DNA from: Nitrospirota bacterium
GTDB taxonomy: Bacteria > Nitrospirota > Thermodesulfovibrionia > Thermodesulfovibrionales > UBA6898
Direction: 5' to 3'
DNA: 33,366 nt
Assembly: GCA_021814065.1 (NCBI GenBank)
Contig: JAKAIZ010000009.1
Coordinates: forward strand, 1-33,366
A model generated the notes under the pieces. The model was given only the letters and a program-made list of their open reading frames with translations, did no database searches and had not been told where the DNA came from. This document shows, piece by piece, positions 29,896 to 33,366 of the stretch (its first letter is position 1; each line of letters begins with the position of its first letter). Made by a program: the position numbers and the translations under genes.

Positions 29896-30184
29896 TGGGC
29901 TTAGAGAACAGGTTCGCAGGGCGGCTGTTTCCGCCATGTCAAACATTGCCGAGGGGTTTGGTCGCAATAGTGACAAGGAGATGGCGAATTTTCTGAATAT
30001 TGCCAGTGGATCGTTATCAGAAGTTCAAAGCCAGATTTATGTTGCACTCGACCTGCAATACATCGGGACAGATTCTTTTGATACGGTTTATTCTTTAGCA
30101 GGTGAAACAAGCCGGCTTCTTACTGCTTTCATGAAATATCTCCGAAAGCCAACCAAATGACCCCTAACCTCCCAGACTCTCGAC
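29747..30184 (+). mobile_element. Inverted-repeat-flanked S23 element (candidate)
   Basis: GTCGAGAGTC at 29747-29756 and its exact reverse complement GACTCTCGAC at 30175-30184 bracket the single S23 gene at 29789-30160. CGAA lies just outside both arms (one base offset). The layout is the same as at 12674-13165. Confidence 0.4.
29789..30160 (+). CDS. S23-type four-helix-bundle protein
   Basis: A 123-aa member of the S23/rRNA intervening-sequence family: MKIQRFEDIIAWQKARELVA, then LREQVRRAAVSAMSNIAEGF with the diagnostic N-I-A-E-G, then a SLSEVQSQIYVALDLQYI helix. It differs clearly in sequence from the protein at 12769, so it is not a local copy of that. An identical 5' half begins at 33260, so this gene lies inside a long direct repeat. 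Function unknown. Confidence 0.88.
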   Translation: MKIQRFEDIIAWQKARELVAEIYRLTNASENFKKDFGLREQVRRAAVSAMSNIAEGFGRNSDKEMANFLNIASGSLSEVQSQIYVALDLQYIGTDSFDTVYSLAGETSRLLTAFMKYLRKPTK

Positions 30185-30198
30185 ATGTTCGGACTTAA

Positions 30199-31107
30199 AT
30201 GACTGTTTCTATTATCACCGCCGTATTTAACAATGCGCAGCATATCGCTTCCTGCCTCGAAAGCATTCACTCCCAGTCCTGGCCCGGCATCGAACACATC
30301 ATCATCGACGGTGGGTCTACTGACGGAACGCTTCAGGTCATTGAAGAAGTCATGAGTCGAGAGTCCCGAGCAACGAGTCAAAAGGACAGTAAAAGAGTCG
30401 AAGAGTCGGGTGTCAAAGGGGTGAGGGTTATAAGTGAGCCCGACAACGGCATTTACGACGCGCTCAACAAGGGTATAAAGCTGGCGACCGGAGACGTGAT
30501 CGGCTTCCTCCACGCCGACGACATTTATGCAGATAAAACAGTCATAGAAAAAGTGGCAAAGGCCATGACTGAAAGCAATGTAGACAGCTGCTACGGGGAT
30601 CTGGTGTATGTAAAAGACAGCGAACAAGCTATCAGGCCGACAAGCTTACAAGCGGCAAGGCAAGACAGCGAACAAGCTAACAAGCCGACAAGCTGGCAAG
30701 CCTGCAAGCCTGCAAGCGATTCACGATTCACGGTTGTGCGTTACTGGAAGTCGGGGCCTTATGAGAAGGGGCTTTTCAAAAAAGGCTGGATGCCTCCGCA
30801 CCCCACTTTTTTTGTGAGGCGCGAGGTGTATAGAAGGTTAGGAGCCTTCGATACCGGACTCAGGATCGCAGCCGACTACGAACTGATGCTAAGGTTCCTC
30901 TGGGAAAATGATATCTCGACGTGCTACATCCCCGAGGTTCTCATAAAGATGCGGACAGGGGGCGCAAGCAACGGAAGCCTCCGAAACATTCTTAAAAAAT
31001 CGGCCGAGGACTATAAGGCGATGAGGATGCACGGGCTTGGCGGGATGACGACGCTCTTCCGAAAGAATTTGTCGAAGATACCGCAATTTTTTAAAAAAAT
31101 CGGGTGA
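30199..31107 (+). CDS. Glycosyltransferase family 2 with two in-frame tract insertions
   Basis: A 302-aa GT-A enzyme: MTVSIITAVFNNAQHIASCL, IIIDGGSTDGT, ISEPDNGIYDALNKGIK, FLHADDIY (metal-binding DD), MPPHPTFFVRREVY and RIAADYELMLRFLWE. It belongs to the WcaA/PgaC-like group common in EPS loci. Residues ~53-76 and ~140-177 have no counterpart in the family. The first is encoded by AGTCGAGAGTCCCGAGC words (30355-30426). The second (30616-30729) has a SEQAIRPTSLQAA / SEQANKPTSWQA internal duplication and is the reverse complement of the GCTTGTTAGC tract family. Both leave the frame open and fall in loops between conserved motifs. Confidence 0.88.
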   Translation: MTVSIITAVFNNAQHIASCLESIHSQSWPGIEHIIIDGGSTDGTLQVIEEVMSRESRATSQKDSKRVEESGVKGVRVISEPDNGIYDALNKGIKLATGDVIGFLHADDIYADKTVIEKVAKAMTESNVDSCYGDLVYVKDSEQAIRPTSLQAARQDSEQANKPTSWQACKPASDSRFTVVRYWKSGPYEKGLFKKGWMPPHPTFFVRREVYRRLGAFDTGLRIAADYELMLRFLWENDISTCYIPEVLIKMRTGGASNGSLRNILKKSAEDYKAMRMHGLGGMTTLFRKNLSKIPQFFKKIG

Positions 31108-31250
31108 TAGGTCATAGGACAAAGAAAAGGTAATAGGATAAAAACAGGTGATAGGCAATAGGTCAGGGATGATAGGTCTTTACCCATTACTCATAACCAA
31201 TGACCAAGTCTTTGACCCATAACCAGTCTTTATACCACTTTTTAATTCAG
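31108..31250. repeat. GATAGGTCATAGG word tract with inverted halves
   Basis: The left part repeats GGTGATAGGCAATAGGTCA. The right part repeats CCCATTACTCATAACCAATG. GGTCAT 31110-31115 pairs with ATGACC 31200-31205 and other word pairs are obvious. It starts at the GT2 stop codon. Confidence 0.6.
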
Positions 31251-31251
31251 C

Positions 31252-31280
31252 TTGTTGATATTCAGGAAATAAGTTAGAAT
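31252..31280 (+). promoter_or_regulatory. Sigma70-type promoter for DUF433/DUF5615 pair
   Basis: TTGTTG (31252-31257), a 17-base spacer and TAGAAT (31275-31280). A good ribosome site AAGGAG at 31286-31291 precedes ATG 31301. This is the most convincing promoter in the window. Confidence 0.5.
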
Positions 31281-31300
31281 GACAAAAGGAGTGTGATGAG

Positions 31301-31531
31301 ATGTCACTGATGGACCGGATTGAACTTAATCCCAGGGTTTGTAACGGAAAACCCGTAATAAGGGGCACTCGGATTCCCGTAACAGTAATTATCGAGCAGT
31401 TGGCCGAAGGGGATTCATGGGAGCAGATCCTTGCCGGCTATCCTGAATTAACCAGGGAAGACATACACGCCGCGTTGAAGTACGCGAAAGCTTCACTCGA
31501 GCATACCGAACTAGAACCCATCGGCAACTGA
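31301..31531 (+). CDS. DUF433 antitoxin
   Basis: A 76-aa protein with the DUF433 consensus: ..IELNPRVCNGKPVIRGTRIP, then TVIIEQLAEGDSWEQILAGY and LTREDIHAALKYA. This winged-helix-like domain is the regular partner of DUF5615 (PIN-like) proteins and probably binds DNA and neutralises the toxin. It has its own promoter. Four bases separate it from the toxin gene. Confidence 0.85.
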   Translation: MSLMDRIELNPRVCNGKPVIRGTRIPVTVIIEQLAEGDSWEQILAGYPELTREDIHAALKYAKASLEHTELEPIGN

Positions 31532-31535
31532 ACCC

Positions 31536-31895
31536 GTGAGGCTTTATCTCGATCAAATGCTTCGACTTGAGGTCGCTGAGTCGTTGCGGCATGAGGGATA
31601 TGATGTGATTCGTGCCTCGGAAACCGGGCACGCCCGCGCAGACGACTCGGAAATTCTGAAAACAGCTGTTGAAGATAATCGCATTCTTGTCACCCTTGAT
31701 GATCATTTCGGCGACTGGGTGATACTTCCCCTTCAGGAGCATTCCGGAGTGATCCGGCTGAAGATCAATCCTACGACTTCAAAGAAAGCGCTAGAAGTGC
31801 TTTTGCCATTTTTGCGTCTTCACGCTCAAGAACGATTCAAAAATAATCTTGTTATTCTTTCGGAAAAACGTGCCAAATGGATTTCGACGGCGTAA
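31536..31895 (+). CDS. DUF5615 PIN-like toxin nuclease
   Basis: A 119-aa protein from GTG 31536. It begins MRLYLDQMLRLEVAESLRHE with the first acidic residue D6. ARADDSEILKTAVEDNRILV and TLDDHFGDW give the further acidic residues of the PIN-like active site. Family members are predicted Mg-dependent RNases. The motifs are complete, so the module is probably functional. Confidence 0.83.
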   Translation: MRLYLDQMLRLEVAESLRHEGYDVIRASETGHARADDSEILKTAVEDNRILVTLDDHFGDWVILPLQEHSGVIRLKINPTTSKKALEVLLPFLRLHAQERFKNNLVILSEKRAKWISTA

Positions 31896-31934
31896 GCCGT
31901 CCTACTGAGGCTCCGCACTTTTAACTTTTTAGCA

Positions 31935-33053
31935 ATGCCTCCTGAAGAAGAAATTATTATGATCCTTTCACGGCCCTTGCATACGGCGGCCGGCCAAACG
32001 CGCGTCCGTGGCCTGACAGCGAAGGGTGCCGTCGACTACGATCGGCTGCTCCGCCTCGCCGACGACAACGGCGTCTCGCCTTTCATCTTCAGGAATCTGA
32101 CTGGTGACGAGGGCATTCCCGGACCGGTTGTTGAGCGGATTCGTACAATATACTACCGGACGCTCAGTCGGAACCTCGGCCATCTGAAAGAGACGCTCAG
32201 GCTCGCAGGCCTTTTAGGCGCTGCGGGGATAGAGGCGGTCCCGCTGAAAGGGTCACTTGCTTCGGAGCTTTTCTTCGGAGATATCGGCAGATATCCGACT
32301 TCTGACATCGATATCCTCGTGAGACCCTTAGACCTCGGCAGGGCGCGGCAGGTACTGGAGGCTGCAGGTTACCGCAATGCCGAGAGAATCGCCTGGGAGG
32401 ACCTGAAGGGTAGTACCTACCATGCGGTCATGACGAACGGCAGCTATCATATCGAGCTGCACTGGAACCTGGCGATGCGATACTTCAGCGTTGCCCCCGA
32501 ATTTTGGTGGCAGAAGACTTCGCGCACGGTCCATGAAGGCCGGGAAATCATCGTTCTCGCTCCGGAGCGATATCTCCTTTATCTCATCTTCAGGGCCTTT
32601 GCGAAGGGCTTCTACCCGCTCAAGTATCTGGTGCTCGCTGCAGGACTCATCTCCTCGTCCGAAAAAGATTTCGACTGGCCGGCGTTCTCCGGTCTGGCCG
32701 GAGAATGCGGGATGGGCCCTCTGGCGGCCTTCACCCTCTCATTTCTCCGGAATGAGCTGGGAATCGATTGCCCCGCGAAGGTCATCGGGAGTTCCGCCGG
32801 CTACCGGCTTGTCGGAAGAATCGTCCTCTCGGGATTATTTTCCCCGGGTAGGAGGGTCCACGTGAGGATGCTCCTGTATGCCCTGCTCCTTCTGTCGCCG
32901 AAGAGGAGCCTTCCGGTGCTCCTCAGGAGGATCTTTCCGGGCTCAGGCGAGATCCGGCTCCGGTACGGCCTTCCGGCTAAATCGAAGACGCTCTATCTCT
33001 ACTATCTTTTGAATCCTGTTTTTTTGATTACAAAAAGACAAGGTCATAGGTAA
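31935..33053 (+). CDS. Nucleotidyltransferase-family protein (PF14907-like)
   Basis: A 372-aa protein. LKGSLASELFFGDIGRYPTS then D-I-D-I-L (D124, D126) and YHIELHWNLAMRYF match the uncharacterised nucleotidyltransferase group often found in EPS and PqqD/HPr-kinase-like loci. An all-helical C-terminal half follows (APERYLLYLIFRAFAKGFYP). The second catalytic acid is not obvious, so activity is uncertain. Its last residues (TKRQGHR) run into the GGTCATAGG word tract. GC-rich codons like those of block A suggest it belongs to the original locus. Confidence 0.78.
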   Translation: MPPEEEIIMILSRPLHTAAGQTRVRGLTAKGAVDYDRLLRLADDNGVSPFIFRNLTGDEGIPGPVVERIRTIYYRTLSRNLGHLKETLRLAGLLGAAGIEAVPLKGSLASELFFGDIGRYPTSDIDILVRPLDLGRARQVLEAAGYRNAERIAWEDLKGSTYHAVMTNGSYHIELHWNLAMRYFSVAPEFWWQKTSRTVHEGREIIVLAPERYLLYLIFRAFAKGFYPLKYLVLAAGLISSSEKDFDWPAFSGLAGECGMGPLAAFTLSFLRNELGIDCPAKVIGSSAGYRLVGRIVLSGLFSPGRRVHVRMLLYALLLLSPKRSLPVLLRRIFPGSGEIRLRYGLPAKSKTLYLYYLLNPVFLITKRQGHR

Positions 33054-33101
33054 GAGGATAAGACAAAAAAAGATGAGGTGATAGGTGATGGGTGAGAGGT
33101 A
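33044..33101. repeat. GGTGATAGG-type word tract
   Basis: AGGTCATAGGTAAGAGG, GGTGATAGGTGATGGG and GAGAGGTAATGGG words. It overlaps the 3' end of the nucleotidyltransferase gene and is the same family as 31108-31250, single orientation only. Confidence 0.6.
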
Positions 33102-33212
33102 ATGGGGCCGATTGTTTACAGGCCCGAAGAGGCGCTCGATTGCTTCCTCAGGACGAAGATGGATGTGCTGGTGATGAATGGCTGGTTCATTAGTCGAAAG
33201 GCAGTCGAATAG
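33102..33212 (+). pseudogene. Carbamoyltransferase C-terminal remnant, copy 3
   Basis: MGPIVYRPEEALDCFLRTKM continues with DVLVMNGWFISRKAVE and stop. It has the PIV..PE.A...F pattern of copies 1 and 2. It retains 12 more N-terminal residues than copy 2 and the same tract-derived RKAVE end. Confidence 0.72.
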
Positions 33213-33366
33213 TCGAGAGTCGAAAGACAGTCAAAGACTAAGGCACTTAGCAATCAAACATGAAAATACAGAGGTTTGAAGATATTATTGCCTGGCAGAA
33301 AGCAAGGGAACTGGTCGCGGAGATCTACAGACTGACGAATGCCTCAGAAAACTTCAAAAAAGACTT
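33135..33366 (+). repeat. Long direct repeat, copy 2
   Basis: Second copy of 29670-29895, running off the window edge. The two copies bracket a ~3.2-kb segment (rest of the S23 gene, GT2 with insertions, DUF433/DUF5615, nucleotidyltransferase), which could be deleted or amplified by homologous recombination. Confidence 0.92.
33260..33366 (+). CDS. S23-type four-helix-bundle protein, second copy (partial)
   Basis: The first 35 codons of a gene identical in this part to the S23 gene at 29789 (MKIQRFEDIIAWQKARELVA...). Cut by the window end, so I cannot say whether it is complete. The same scrap of carbamoyltransferase and the same word tract precede it. Confidence 0.85.
   Translation, partial: MKIQRFEDIIAWQKARELVAEIYRLTNASENFKKD

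Overview
This window is a dense polysaccharide (exopolysaccharide or O-antigen type) biosynthesis and export locus. It is interrupted by a toxin-antitoxin and repeat island. Every gene I can support lies on the + strand. The organism is a Gram-negative-type bacterium. The mix of an EPS-associated MarR regulator, a NusG paralog, many small toxin-antitoxin (TA) pairs (DUF4258/DUF2283, HicAB, RelE, MntA-HepT, DUF433/DUF5615) and several S23-type four-helix-bundle genes fits environmental Nitrospirota or Desulfobacterota-like genomes. That is a guess from gene content, because no rRNA or other marker gene is present.

Layout. (A) 1-7720 is a GC-rich block: a CpsB-type PHP phosphatase, a NusG/RfaH-like antiterminator, an EPS-associated MarR regulator, UDP-glucuronate 4-epimerase, a Wzm/Wzt ABC exporter pair, a DUF457-like membrane protein and UDP-glucuronate decarboxylase. 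A 239-bp repeat with a cloverleaf-like fold precedes both the first gene and the epimerase. (B) 7730-11839 is an island of TA modules separated by seven copies of a ~70-110 bp composite repeat (called R here), with a 269-bp duplication and toxin remnants. (C) 11840-15181 is a second Wzm/Wzt pair whose two genes are separated by an S23-type gene and a HicAB pair. (D) 15188-28684 is a tightly packed, partly overlapping run of two methyltransferases, a carbamoyltransferase, eight glycosyltransferases and a Wzy/WaaL-type polymerase or ligase. (E) 28674-33366 is a patchy tail: three C-terminal scraps of a second carbamoyltransferase, MntA-HepT, an S23-type gene, a GT2 enzyme with two odd in-frame insertions, a DUF433/DUF5615 TA pair, a nucleotidyltransferase-like protein, and the start of a second copy of the S23 gene.

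How it works together (inference from families). The epimerase and decarboxylase make UDP-galacturonate and UDP-xylose. The glycosyltransferases assemble a repeat unit or capped chain. The methyl- and carbamoyl-transferases decorate it. The Wzt proteins carry C-terminal domains of the kind that recognise the chain for ABC export. The NusG paralog and MarR protein probably control the long operon.

The most unusual signal is in the spacers. Most are arrays of short degenerate words, each spacer with its own word, often followed by the reverse complement of the same word. Inverted word pairs flank both intact S23 genes and the MntA-HepT pair. Single-orientation versions of the same words sit in frame inside at least four enzymes. 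This suggests an undescribed family of fold-back elements resembling the intervening sequences of 23S rRNA that carry S23 genes.
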